DNA of 64,000 nucleotides. It comes from Allacma fusca (taxonomy: Eukaryota; Arthropoda; Collembola; Symphypleona; Sminthuridae). Position 1 is the stretch's first letter, and every line of letters starts with the position of its first letter. Positions 36,243 through 47,472 of this stretch are shown here, in pieces. The stretch lies in NCBI GenBank assembly GCA_947179485.1, contig OX359245.1, positions 23,981,067-24,045,066 of the forward strand, in the 5' to 3' direction. The translations under genes and the position numbers were made by a program. The notes under the pieces are model-generated. The model did no database searches and was not told the origin of the DNA. It saw nothing but the letters and a program-made list of their open reading frames with translations.

Positions 36243-36751
36243 GTAGGCAGCTTGAGTAGGCTTGACTATCCTATATCTATATATAGGGGGTTCGAGTTTT
36301 CCATTACTATAAATAGGATATTGAGGATGTATTCTTACTTCCCATTTGTAGAAAGGTTATAGGATTGCGGACACATATGTGCATCTTTGCTTTGCACGTT
36401 ATTTCGAAGGGGATAGACTTACTGCAAACGAATTGAAATCGTTTGCACTCAAGCACGTAAACAAAAGTAAAAAAACATGCGAAACAAAATCTAAATGGGG
36501 CTGTTATTCAGCGCTTAGGAATACGAAATGTTCGGACATACATACCTACATTTTTATGCTTAAGTATCTACCTTTTTTTATGTAGGTGCGTACTGATTAT
36601 TCCCAGCATACATATATTACATATATTTTTGCCTCGAATTATGCAGCCCACATACAAATGCCTACAAAATATGTTAAAATTTGAGCGTAGCCTACAATTT
36701 TGCCTACTTGTAGGCATAAATGTAGGGTATGCGCTCAGCTTTGAGTTAACC

Positions 36752-37397
36752 AGCTTTTTTTATATTTTAATAAAGATTAGTGTAATTACTGGGAAAATTC
36801 GAATGTAAGGATCCATAATGGAAGAAATTGATCCTTTCCAAAATAGGAATTGTCATTATTAATCGTTATTATATAATTATTACTACAAAATGTACACTGC
36901 CAACCAAAAATGGGATTTTAATTCACCTAACCTTTCTCCTTCCTATAATTAAACTAACATAATGTGCCTCCCTATTTGCCTGTAATTATAATCCTCGTCA
37001 AGTCATCTCCCCCTTTTAAGGAAATGTTCAACCAAACGCCTTCCTTAAATCTTATAAAGGCTAAAGCAACACGAAGTTCCTTCCTATAATAAAGAAAACA
37101 GGATGCCTACCTTAATATGTGTCCGTCAAGTTAGGCGGAGTTAGCATACAAACCACTGGAATACATACATATGAGCCGGAGTAACCATAATCAGCAGAGT
37201 TTGACTGACTGAGAAGTACGATTTTACATAAAGACTGGTAATGACTGACGGTACATAAATAAACACGGCGTCTCTCCCTAATACCCAACACGGACAGCAC
37301 GAAATCTGTGCTGACTTGCATATGTTTGACACAGACATGCTGTGCGTTCGTACGTACACTGACATTAGTGGGAGGTGGCTTGCACAAGTTCTCACAT
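36752..37397. other. intergenic stretch, nothing recognised
   Basis: No coding region or bounded repeat supported. 37130-37390 contains open frames on the minus strand in two registers but no domain. Confidence 0.4.
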
Positions 37398-37866
37398 AGC
37401 CCGCAAATAGGGTAGATCTTTTGGTTTAAGCCCAGATGTGTTGGCGGTCAAGTTTGGTTCCAGTTGGTGACACGATGACCCATCTGTGACCCCAGAGGTC
37501 AATATTTTACCCATACCTAAGATGATTAAGTACCTAAAAATCATCCAACTGGAACCAAAATAGACAGGCAACACATGTGGGCTTAGTCCAAAAGATCTAG
37601 CTTATTTGCGGGTAATTCGGATGATTTTTAGGTACCAAATCTGGTATGTGTGTGATATTGACCTCTGGGGTCACCGATGGGTCATCGTGTCACCAACTGG
37701 AACCAAACTTGACAGCCAACTCATCTGGGCTTAAACCAAAAGATCTACCCTATTTGCGGGCAATTCGAATGATTTTTAGGTACCAAATCCGGTATGGGTA
37801 AGATATTGACCTCGGGGGTCACAGCTTGGTCATCGTGTCGCAAACTGGAACCAAACTCGGCACACG
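37398..37866. repeat. one inverted and two direct copies of a 120-145-bp unit
   Basis: The unit runs from TTTGCGGGCAATTCG through TTTTTAGGTACCAAAT, TTGACCTC and GGAACCAAACT to CCAAAAGATCT. It occurs in direct orientation at about 37608-37750 and 37752-37866, and inverted at about 37398-37560. The copies differ by a few percent to about 15%. A TIR element with an internal duplication is possible. Confidence 0.75.
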
Positions 37867-39573
37867 TTTAATATGTGTTTAGTTAAAGCCCTAATTTCAA
37901 TCTGGGCCAGTTTTGTCACCGTTTAGATTATGAAACCGGTATCGACGCTCTTTGACCTCTTGAGGTCAGTATCTTGAAATTTTGAGGTCATATCTCGCTG
38001 AAAATTTTTTTGGACGTTATTTAATTTTTATTCTTGCCATTTTTGAAGTTACATTGCTAATTTTCAGTTTGAATTTTTTGGTACCCCATGAGCCCCCCCT
38101 CCTTTTTTGCTAACTTTGACCCGGGATATCTCCGAATCCCGTCGTAAGATTTTTTCGGGGCAATTATCAAAAATGATCTACGCATCAAGGCACACCCTGC
38201 AGTAATTTTTTCGTTGAAATCGAACAGAGGGCATTTTCTCGTAAGGATTGTGCGGTGTCCTTTCATTGGCTGCACTATTTATATGTCAATGCTGTGCATT
38301 TATGTTTGCATATGCATGTCACCACATTTATGTCAGCACAGAAGTTGCTGTCCGTGTTGGGTATAAGACCCAAACCTCGTAAACACTGTCCGTTGCAAGC
38401 ACATTGTTACTTTCATAGTACGTATGGCACACGACACAACCATGTTTTCAACTCAATCTTTACTACAAGTAGTACGCCCTGTACGCAATGTACCTGTACC
38501 GAAAAGGCACCAAAAAAATTGTCCATGCGTACAGGTACCTGCAATACCCGAAACTGAATCCGGATACTTGTTTTGAGGTTATAAGAATTTGTTGTAACTA
38601 ATAATCCAAACAGTAAGAAAATTAATCGCAATCATGTCAAGATGATAGCCACAGATACTGTAAGCTGTGTACAAATGAGTTGAGTTAATATGTGGTTCCC
38701 TAATGTTGTAGCAAATTATGTTCCATTTTTAGGGCGGCGTCAGTCCCCTTATAAAATAGTGTTGTCCATGGGTCCGTCTGTCCCGCGGGTTTCCTCCGAA
38801 CCTGCTAGACAGATTTCATTCAAAATTGTTGTGAACATTTGTATGGCGACTTCCTCGGATGAGTTCGTTATTGGGTGAAATAGGTCCACGTAGTCGTAAG
38901 TAAAAAAACCGATCAAACGCTATGTTTTCTACCGAACTGTTGCACCGATTTCAATGAAATGTTTTTATGCGTACCAGTCAGTACTACTTCCACTATTTTT
39001 TTAAAAATATTACGAAATGTAATTTTTAATTTTTCAGAGATTTGTACAGGGGTCTGTTTTTTTGAAAACGGCCACCCGTGAATGCAACTATTTTTTGAAA
39101 AACATTTATAGGGCCCATTAGATGAAAAGTTTGTTAAAAAATATCCACATCTTTTTTTTCGGTAAATCCAAATAAAAATGTTAAAAACCCTAAAACATGA
39201 ATAATTTATTTTAGCTATAACGACTTGATTATTCAAAATTGGGCTATCTCAAACACATTGTCTAACCAAATACTACACTCGTGTGTTTTTAGCATCTTTG
39301 ATTCAAAATTTCTGATTTTAGAAAATCACATGAGAAATTTCCACACTTTTTAAAAACTCTAAATTCAAGGGAAGCACGAAGCTTAAATTGCAAACGTTTT
39401 AAAAAGTGCGGACTTACGTGTGCCGGCAGTCAAATCGGGAAAAATCCGAAACGGGTAATTTGTATACATACCTAGTTGCGGCGTTGTACACATGTTACCA
39501 TGCACATATGAATTGTATGCGTATACATACAGGCAGTAGGGAATGTCGATTGAAAATGCCCTCGCAAATATGC
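37867..39573. other. intergenic stretch of unknown origin
   Basis: No recognisable gene. 37900-38250 and 38700-38880 read like decayed repeat consensus (TTGACCCGGGATATCTCCG; CCGCGGGTTTCCTCCGAACC) but could not be assigned. Open frames are short and without motifs. Confidence 0.35.
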
Positions 39574-39581
39574 CTTCCAAG

Positions 39582-40265
39582 TAGAGGTAAGATTCGGGCT
39601 TGACTTCAGGCCCGAACCCGGAAGAAACCCGAACAAATACTGTATTAGCCCAACCCGGCCCTCCAAAGGGCTAAATATTCGATATTCAACCCGGCCCGTT
39701 AACATCTTATGAAGCCCGAAGCAGTTAAAAACGCGGTTTCCAAATTTTTTACAATCCGAACCCGCTAAAAACCCGATCTTTAAATGGCTTTGAAACCCGA
39801 TGAAAACCCGGCTTTTTAGTAACAATTGAATCCGCTGTGAAACCTTTATTTACATATTCTTTAATATTTATATACAGTAACCATCCTTACTCATCACATT
39901 CAATAAACGTACACTCAAGGAGCAAAACTTCTTATTGGGACTAAAAAGTTTTGAAGATGAACTATCAAGCTTAAGGAATCGCTTCAAAATGTTTAATGTG
40001 TACGTATTAAATACAGTAAACGATTATTTAGCTTTAGCATGAATACATGTATATGAAAGCAATGCTTGAACTCGTCAAATATGCATGCCACCTATCTGTT
40101 CTAAATTATATTCTAGTAGAATTATCGGGCCATTTTTAATTTCTGGCCCGCCCGAAAACCGAACTGAAAATTAAATGCAGGCCCAAGCCCGATCTTAAGC
40201 CGGTTTCATTGTTTTAGTGCAGCCCGAACCCGAATCAAAAAGCCCCCTCCTGGGCCCCACCTCTA
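39582..40265. mobile_element. hAT-like element, AACCCGA words
   Basis: Termini TAGAGGTAAGATTCGGGC and GGGCCCCACCTCTA have flanks CTTCCAAG (39574-39581) and CTGCCAAG (40266-40273) matching at 7 of 8. GCCCGAACCCG and AACCCGA words dominate the outer 200 bp at the left and 130 bp at the right. The centre is AT-rich and non-coding. Confidence 0.87.
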
Positions 40266-40280
40266 CTGCCAAGCTAAATA

Positions 40281-40935
40281 ACTAGGACGTAAAAACAGCA
40301 TCTGGGTGCTCGAGTGGTAGCTCAAACTTAGAATATTTCTGCTCTCCTCTGCACTTTACCAAGCAAGCAAGTTTATCATTACAATGCTGCTTACTGTACT
40401 CTATGGCAACCCATCCTCATCAACCCATCATCTCTCACAGTCGTGCATGTGTACTTGACTATTTCTAGCCTTAAATACTAATTAAAGGACTGAGCTAACC
40501 CTCAGAGTTACCTTTAGTATGATCTAAATATTCCATGAAATGTAGTGTAGACCCAAGGAATGACAATCACCTCAGCCGACATATTTAATCAAAGTCCATC
40601 CATAGATTTGTTCTTTGATTATTTTTGTAATGCTTTCTGCTTACTTGTAATTTACGTTTGCTTATTAATTTAAAGCTTCTATTTAGGAATATTTAGATTG
40701 TACTATAAGGCAACTCTGAGGGTTAGCTCAGTCCTTGAATTAGTACTTAAGGCTAGAAATAGTCAAGTACACATGCACGAGCTGTGAGAGATGATAGGTT
40801 GCCATAGAGTACAGTAAGCAGCATTGTAAATTGTAATGATAAACTTGCTGTGCTTGGTAAAGTGCAGAGGAGAGCAGAAATATTCTAAGTTTGAGCTACC
40901 ACTCGAGCACCCAGATGCTGTTTTTACGTCCTAGT
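40281..40935. mobile_element. foldback element, about 240-bp arms, 9-bp target duplication
   Basis: The left arm begins ACTAGGACGTAAAAACAGC and its inverse ends the element. The arms (about 40281-40520 and 40697-40935) are nearly identical over their whole length. An exact 9-bp duplication AGCTAAATA (40272-40280 and 40936-40944) flanks it. Long TIRs plus a 9-bp duplication fit a non-autonomous Mutator-like (MULE) element. It inserted beside the AACCCGA-word element, and the two duplications overlap by two bases. Confidence 0.9.
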
Positions 40936-40944
40936 AGCTAAATA

Positions 40945-41115
40945 TGCCCAAAATGCCAGCCAACGTGCCATACTCTTGGGTATATTGGCACATTGGGAAA
41001 ATGCCCTGCATTTGGGCATTTTCGGCAGTGCACATTCGGCATTTTGACCATATTCGACATTTTAGGCATTTTCAGACGGGAATATTCTGCATTTCTGGTA
41101 GGTAAAACTCAGTAA
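40945..41115. repeat. GCATTTTGGC-word cluster
   Basis: Degenerate GGGCATTTTCGGC, GGCACATTGGG and related words in both orientations. Termini could not be set. It is probably a remnant of another word-rich element. Confidence 0.4.
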
Positions 41116-41453
41116 TAAAATCGAGCCAAAAATGTCATTATTAACTAGTAAAACGAAATCATATTAAAGGCGTACATGGAAAATTTGTTTAAATGTACTA
41201 TATTTCGATACTCGCTGTGCATCATACAGACACTTATTGACGAATGCAATCGCAAGAAAATCCGATCCCTGCTTTGAGGTACTTGGAGATCGAGTAAAGG
41301 TATTTCAAACACTCGTACCTGTACATGATGCAATCGCTTCCAATAAGTATTCTTGCGTACACGTTCTGACATCCAAGCTTCAACCCAACTTTGCGGGTAG
41401 AAATTGTGTGTACCCACAAAGTACAAAACTAATTTGGATATGTGTGCACCCAT

Positions 41454-42335
41454 CGGTGCATCGCATGGGTACAAAAATGCTGTACCTGGACCTGAACCCA
41501 AAAAGTGGGTACCGGCAAAAATCGTACACAAACCCGTACCTGACTATAAGTACCCATTAAATAAATGTTGGTACATCGACCTGATTAATTTGCAAGTAGT
41601 GCGTACCTGTGCCTGATTTTTTCCAGTAGCGAAAATTTAACTAATATATGGACCTGCACCTGAAAACATTTCCTGGGTACCTGTACCCAATCAGGTACCT
41701 ATAAAAGAATTACTGCAAACGATTCAACATGATGACATTCGTTGATTTACATTACAGAAATTACATGCTAGAGACAATTCTGCCTCGCCATAAATTTTAC
41801 ACTACTAGACATCTGAGGTATTGCCATCTTCAAATAAATATTCAACTTCTAGGTCATCCTCCATAACCACAATATCATTTAACGTCATTTTGACTGAATC
41901 ACAACTGGAATTTGTAATTACACGTACTTATTGCTGGCACGGTATGCTAATCTGGCCAACCAACTCTGTTGCTTAAACGTCTGCTTTTTCAAAATTTACT
42001 AAGCACTCCTGAAAACACGCTGACTAGCAAAATAAATCTTTAAGTCAGGGAGAGCCACACACTACACTAGAAAACTCGTAAGATAGGTTTCTGTTCGTAA
42101 AAGTACCCACATTTTCAGATACTAATTCATCAGGTCCAGGTACCTGTTCCTGTCAGGTACAACCAAAAAACTTTGTACCTGTGCCCAACACCTGACTTTG
42201 TACCCAAAATTTAGGTACATATAGCTAGTAACCATAAAATACCCATTCAGTTTGGGTATTTAAAAAGAGTACCCATTTCGGACCTGTACCCGTACCCAAA
42301 TACTCAGGTACTACCCATACCCAAGCGATGCACTG
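41454..42335. mobile_element. hAT-like element, GTACCTG/GGGTACC words
   Basis: Termini CGGTGCATCGCATGGGTAC and TACCCAAGCGATGCACTG are inverted. The flanks GCACCCAT (41446-41453) and GTACCCAC (42336-42343) match at 6 of 8. Words such as GTACCTGTACCC fill about 250 bp at each end. Similar words also occur just outside the left end (41310-41450), so an older relative may lie there. Confidence 0.75.
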
Positions 42336-42343
42336 GTACCCAC

Positions 42344-42900
42344 AAAGTACATTTTACAAAAGTAAATTTAAATCCAAAATTTATGCACTCACTTTGTACC
42401 TGAACCAGTATTCATGGGGGCACTAGCTCGTCTAAAAAACCAATGCTAGTAGTAAAACAAATCAGATTGCAGTAAGCGTCTTAATCGCTAGGTTCATCAT
42501 TTTGTGGAACCTGCTATAACTGACCGGATCCATGAGATACAAATAACCAATATATAATAGTTCAGCCGTATTCAACACGTGCTATTTTTATTAAAATCAT
42601 TGGTTTCCACGGTAAATTCCACTAACGCTGTGGAAATTGCAAATATGTGTTTGGCCCTCATGCCGATCCTTTTCCTTCTGCTTTCCCACTACTGACTTTC
42701 GCTTTCGCTATACACCCAACCTCATTTTCTCCTTCCTACTCAAGGTGTTTCAATCGATTGGTTCTTCCTACAACATTCTAACAAAGTAATTTTCAATGAA
42801 GTTATATTGTTAAACAAAGAACAAAATCATCGCATCCCAATATATTTATAAGTAGTTGGTGTTGTAATTAGGTGCAAAATGTTTACTAATTCATTCAAAC
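42344..42900. other. intergenic stretch, nothing recognised
   Basis: AT-rich spacer between the GTACCC-word element and the 3' end of the unassigned gene. No supported feature. Confidence 0.4.
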
Positions 42901-42907
42901 AAAAGGT

Positions 42908-44697
42908 TTATTCAAAAGGTATTATAACCTGCGCAATTTGATGGTCTTCAAACACTGGTTCCATATCTCCAGGATTTGCAGTTTTAGCGGCACCAACACT
43001 ACGTCCTCCCTCTTCCGGATCTATTTGCCGAAGCCTCAGCGGCGTGAGTGGAGCACTACTGAAATCCCAGTCAGCTGCGTGCTTCCCCCATAATGGATTT
43101 CCCCATCGTAAATTCGCTGCCAAAAATTGCAAATTTAATTATTAAATTATCTGCGCTATATATATTATTGAGACAGAATGTATATTATGATATATGTGCT
43201 GACAACTTTATAAGCGTCCCAAAAATGTGAACACTGAATTGCTCCGACATGTACTGTTTTGCAAAGGGTACAAGCGGTCTTCGGATCCATACAACAAACA
43301 CTGTCGTTAGCAAAAACAAGTAATAATTGTACTGAACATATATTAAGTTTCACATAGGTGCAAAATTTCAACCATGTCAAATAGATGCATAAATAGAATC
43401 GTGTACATATCAATCTTGCAGCAATGAATTATATGAACAACGTGAAGTACCCAATTTAGCGCCAGCAAACGACTGTGAACATGTAAAACGAAACTACATT
43501 GTTGGTATTTCGCGTACAAACTAAAGTTAAGCAATACTATAAAACGATTCAGCTAAGTCATCTTCACTATTCACATCTTTATTAACACAACCTGCTCTAC
43601 AACCATGATCAGAAATATGCACGATCGTTTAAATAGGCCAAACATATATTCTGGAAACAGTGGTTATACAACGGTTATGCTTGGTATACCATAGGAACTA
43701 CCAAGCATCATATACCATCAATATCATTTTGAAAACTACCGTAAGGTCTAAACCAAATAAAACAATATTTCAAACCCAAATACACACAATCAAATACTCA
43801 TTTCCAGCGAACAAATCAATTCAATCCAATACCAGTTTTAAACATTCACTACTCAAAAAAATTGCGAATTCATCATCCAAAAGACAGCATATTAAAAAAG
43901 CCGGCCATTATATAAAAATCAGCAATCACATTTCTCTAACATTCACAATTTAATGTGTACCAGCATGTACTTACAGCCAAATAATCTTTAAATCGATCGG
44001 ATAAATACTTCCTTAGATATTCCATGCTGTCATACCTTACATGTTGTGCATTGCGCAAGATTTGAAGTACGAAATGCCGTACAATGACCCCTACGTTTAG
44101 CGTATAACCTACAAGAGAATAAATACTTTGAAATAAATAAATATTCAGTGGAATATCAGAAATCCTCTTTCAATGTGTATCCCCGGAGACCATAAAGCCA
44201 CGCGTAAACTCACAACCCAGTATAACAATACAGGGGATGGAATTTCCGGCTGTTTATAGTTTACTGTCTTGTCATTATGACAACTTTGACGGACAGAACC
44301 TATAAGGGTTGGTGTTGCGTTTAATCTGTGTAGAACACGTTCAATGCTAGAACCACATAAGACTGTTATAGGAAAACTGCAAATCAAATAAATTTAACTA
44401 TTATATTTTATAATTCGACATTTGTTCTAATATTCAATGTAGTAACCTTATATTGTAATGATTAATTATATTTAAAATGTATTAATATTTTATATACCTT
44501 CTAAATGTATCGTATTCACAGGTACAGCCAGAAGTCACTTGCAAATAGTCTTCAGACAGCCCATTGAGAGCAGCGAGTCCATATTCCGCCTCACAATTCC
44601 AGATGACATTCAAGGCAGGTTTAGGTTGTAATTCAGGATCAGTCAGATATAACCATTTCTGTTTTGCAAGATTTTCACAACAAATTTCAACAACCAT
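42908..44697 (-). CDS. probable spliced host gene, product not recognised
   Basis: Candidate exons on the minus strand: 44697-44498 from ATG (MVVEICCENLAKQKWLYL...), 44376-44214 (PITVLCGSSIERVLHRL...), one starting at 44108 that ends at a GT donor near 43975 or earlier, possibly one near 43290-43200, and a last exon 43116-42908 (NLRWGNPLWGKHAADWDF... ending QVIIPFE). Donors and acceptors are canonical and the first two exons join in phase. The joins of the third and fourth exons could not all be phased, so the model is incomplete. The composition is protein-like rather than repeat-like. AATAAA overlaps the stop codon at 42912-42907. I do not recognise the family and assign no function. Part could be a decayed gene. 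Confidence 0.45.
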
Positions 44698-44709
44698 ACT
44701 TGCAATTTT

Positions 44710-44960
44710 GGCGCTAAGTTCAAATTCAGTTCAATCCACTTTCCAATATTTGGCGTGCCGTTCAGTTACGTTCAATTCACCCTGCCCGAAGATTGTAAGA
44801 GTTCAGTTCAATTCAATACGTACATTCAGTCCTGAAGTTCAGTTCAGTTTATCCTTGTCCGTAGTCGTTCACAGTTCAGTTCAATTTATTATACATTTTT
44901 TGGCCGTTAAGTTCAGTTTATTAGCGTGTGTATTAGTTAAAGTCATTTATTGTATATTTG
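44710..44960. repeat. GTTCAGTTCAATTCA-word cluster upstream of the unassigned gene
   Basis: About 250 bp of degenerate GTTCAGTTCAATT words starting within 15 bp of the candidate start codon. This is the same word as in the nested element at 31440-31848. Whether it is a TIR element or a promoter-region repeat is unclear. Confidence 0.6.
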
Positions 44961-45403
44961 AGTAGCGCTTACTTTAATTTTACGATTTTCCGAAATGTAC
45001 CTCATGTAATTACTTTCAAAACTCCGGTGTTAGGAAAGCAGAATTGACTTGGAGTTCCGTAAACAGTCACGGTAAGCAAGCCATGCTATTTTAAATTGAT
45101 AAGTGTAATTTTTATACCTTGAACGGTTTCTTTTTAATTCATATTACTTCGTCCAAGGTTTGAGTTGAGTTGAGAGGAAGAAACTAGCCCTAGAAATATT
45201 CGGACATGCCGGTGAACACCCTCAGCAGGAGTTCAAAAAGTAGTTGCTAAACCGAAGACTCTTGAATTTCACTGTAGCTGGGTAAAAAGTGCATAGCCCT
45301 AATTGTGAGAAAATAAACGACTGGTTTACTCCAATTTACCGTCCATCCGCCGAAAACTCGATCGACACAACTACCCGAGAACAAGGTTTAATACGTAAAT
45401 ATT
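44961..45403. other. intergenic stretch, nothing recognised
   Basis: No coding or repeat signal could be supported here. Confidence 0.35.
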
Positions 45404-45539
45404 CAGTAGGTAGCACAGAGATATTTTTAACACTTTTATTTCACAAAATTTAAAACTTGTAATTGAGATGAATTTTTTTTCACATGCTCAATGTGATTCC
45501 CATTCTTGTGTACGATGAATCGGCAAAGAGCTTTCCACG

Positions 45540-47360
45540 GTCGGTACACTCGGTTGACCATGGACAGGTCGACTTTGCGTCACGTCTCCTACAGGACTTT
45601 CCAAAGCCCGTTTTCGGTTGTAGGAGCGCGACGCCCTAGGCGTTTTTTATGGTAGCCAAAACCAAAAAAACCATTTGGCTGGCGTCTGGCGACTTAATAG
45701 TTATTTCGCTATTTGTAATGATCTTCACACCGGTAGATTTCCTCACATCTTGAGCGTGGGCCTGAGTTTTCCGGGCAGTGTTGGAGGATGCCGTGTCATG
45801 GTGTATGAACACCTTGTCCAGGACTTCACTGTAGACTGATGGAATGTGGCGATTCACTAGTGGCCTTAAAACACGGTCATTATAGCACTCTTTATTTATT
45901 CGTACTTTTCGTGGCACTTTAATGAGGGGCAACACTCCTCTACCACATATTCCCCCAACCGCCATTACTGTCTTGAAGAACTTGTCCTAGTCCACGTACC
46001 AGTCTTCCGGTTTTTTTCCCGTCTTGGTAACGTAAAAAATTCTTCGTTTCCCCTTGGTATTCCGGATTTCGAATAAAGCCGCATCCAATGGCACTAAAAT
46101 TTCGGACCTTTTGCCGGCAAGATGACGCTCATTCCGGATTCGGCTACTCGGTTTCCGATTGGCCATGTGGCGCTGCGTCAACTTATGAACTCGATGTTTG
46201 TGACGAATTTCCTTGTTGAGTTTAGAAATAATTTTTCTCACCGCACGCGGGGATAACTCTACTCTTCGAGAAATATCTTTCTGGGTAGGCGGGTTCACCT
46301 TGGACACCAATAATCGGATCTGGCTTACAATGGTTGGTTTTGCTTGGAGAGGCGGGTATTTCTTTTTCGGTGATGGAAGGTCACTAGTAGGCATTGGCAT
46401 ACCGATATAGCCATACGATATTATCGTCCATATCGTACATTTTTCGAAACGATAATTGAACGATAATTCTCGTAAACTTTGAACGATATATCGGTCATTT
46501 TCCATATCGTAAATACGTGGTTCAATTCCCCAAATAATGATTCACCCCCAACATGTTAATGTATATTAACTAATTCGAAGCATCAGGTCAGTCCGCTCAT
46601 AATAATACCATGTAAATTCTAGGTTTCCTCAAAACATACGTTAAAACATAGGTGTAACTTACGGAATTTGCTCATTGTCAGAACCAGTTTTCTGTAATTA
46701 ATACCAAGTTTGTTTCTGCTGTAATCAAAACACTTGGTGGATCCTGCTTGATTACTTATTGTTCTCACCAGTTTCAGAAAAATTAATACCAATTATGCTG
46801 TCAGTGGGGTTAAAATATACTTGGTTTGCCTTACGTAAATCCTCATTGCAGTACCAGTTCTCATTCAATTAATACCAACTATAGTCTCGGTGTTCCGAAT
46901 GGAATCAGTAAAAAGAATGCATTTTTGTGGCACTTTCTGTTATAAACAGTAGTAATAAGCGGAGTATTTAATTAATCATCAATACTTCGGCAGTGTTGGT
47001 CGATTATATTTGTATATTATATTATTAACCGATGCGTTTTAAATTGAAATAAATATCGTTATATCGTCCTTCGATATCGTTATCGTCATTTTTAGGATGA
47101 ACGATAACGATATTAACGATATTTAATAAACGACCGATATGCCAATGCCTAGTCACTAGCTTTAACTTTGCGCCTCAAACCTTTTTTATTTATTATAGTA
47201 GTCACTGTCATGGGAAATCCTAATTCCCTGCTCTTTAAGTTTCCTACTTATTGCACGGGAGCTAAATTCCCCCGTGGGAAGTCACAAAACTGTTTCCTCA
47301 ACTTCCGGACTAAATTTCTTTGCCATTTTCATAAACATGGACGGTCGCATAAGCTCAATG
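45540..47360 (-). pseudogene. Tc1/mariner-like transposase, degraded and split
   Basis: The N-terminal piece at about 47190-47340 (MAKKFSPEVEETVL, then SRAISRKLKEQGIRIS) looks like the first helix-turn-helix of the paired-like DNA-binding domain. After the inserted element, 46380-45990 carries the second helix-turn-helix (TQKDISRRVELSPRAVRKII) and the start of the catalytic core. 45970-45640 continues with AVGGICGRGVLPL and the HHDTASSNTARKT motif, in which the D corresponds to the second catalytic Asp of the DDE/D group. Stops at about 47275 and 45988 and the 764-bp insertion show it is not functional. Confidence 0.82.
46388..47151. mobile_element. hAT-like element, ATCGTTATCG words, second family
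   Basis: TIRs TAGGCATTGGCATA and TATGCCAATGCCTA have an exact duplication GTCACTAG (46380-46387 and 47152-47159), which here interrupts the transposase frame. The subterminal words (ATATCGTTATCG, AACGATATTAACG) equal those of 31186-32057 although the TIR sequence is different. The centre is non-coding. Confidence 0.93.
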
Positions 47361-47472
47361 TGAAGCCCATAAATGCCGCTCTAATTTACAATTAGCGGTT
47401 TGGCCCATACGTCATCAGTGACGACAATAAATGTTGTCTGAAAGTGTTAAAAATATCTGTGTGCTACCTGTA

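Larger units (their letters stand above)
33325..36389. mobile_element. hAT-like element, GGATAGG words, nested level 2
   Basis: TIRs CAAAGATGCACAT and ATGTGCATCTTTG are flanked by an exact duplication CTTTGCAC (33317-33324 and 36390-36397). Its own sequence shows AATAGGATAGGCAT words near both ends (33350-33400, 34670-34780, 36240-36370). It has been expanded by insertions at 33414-34664, about 35338-35822 and 35838-36242. Confidence 0.92.
32365..36743. mobile_element. hAT-like element, CCTACAT/TGTAGG words, outermost of a nest
   Basis: Termini CAAAGCTGGGC and GCTCAGCTTTG are flanked by an exact 8-bp duplication AGTTAACC (32357-32364 and 36744-36751). Its own sequence is confined to the outer parts (CTACAACCTACATACATCAC words at the left; TGTAGGCATAAATGTAGG at the right). 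The rest is made of later insertions at 32561-32732 and 33325-36389. Confidence 0.9.
45404..47470 (-). mobile_element. Tc1/mariner-type transposon remnant
   Basis: The left end CAGTAGGTAGCACAGAGATA and right end (inverted) CAGGTAGCACACAGATATT share about 30 bp including ATATTTTTAACACTTT. TA lies outside the right end. A degraded transposase gene on the minus strand fills it. A younger 764-bp element (46388-47151) splits it. Confidence 0.82.

Noticed and set aside
40300-40330. tRNA-like box within the foldback (GTGCTCGAGTGGTAGCTCA)
   Set aside because: No cloverleaf or second box could be placed; it is part of the inverted arm.
41145-41616. Overlapping frames of 107-128 codons
   Set aside because: They coincide with GTACCC-word repeats and have no recognisable content.
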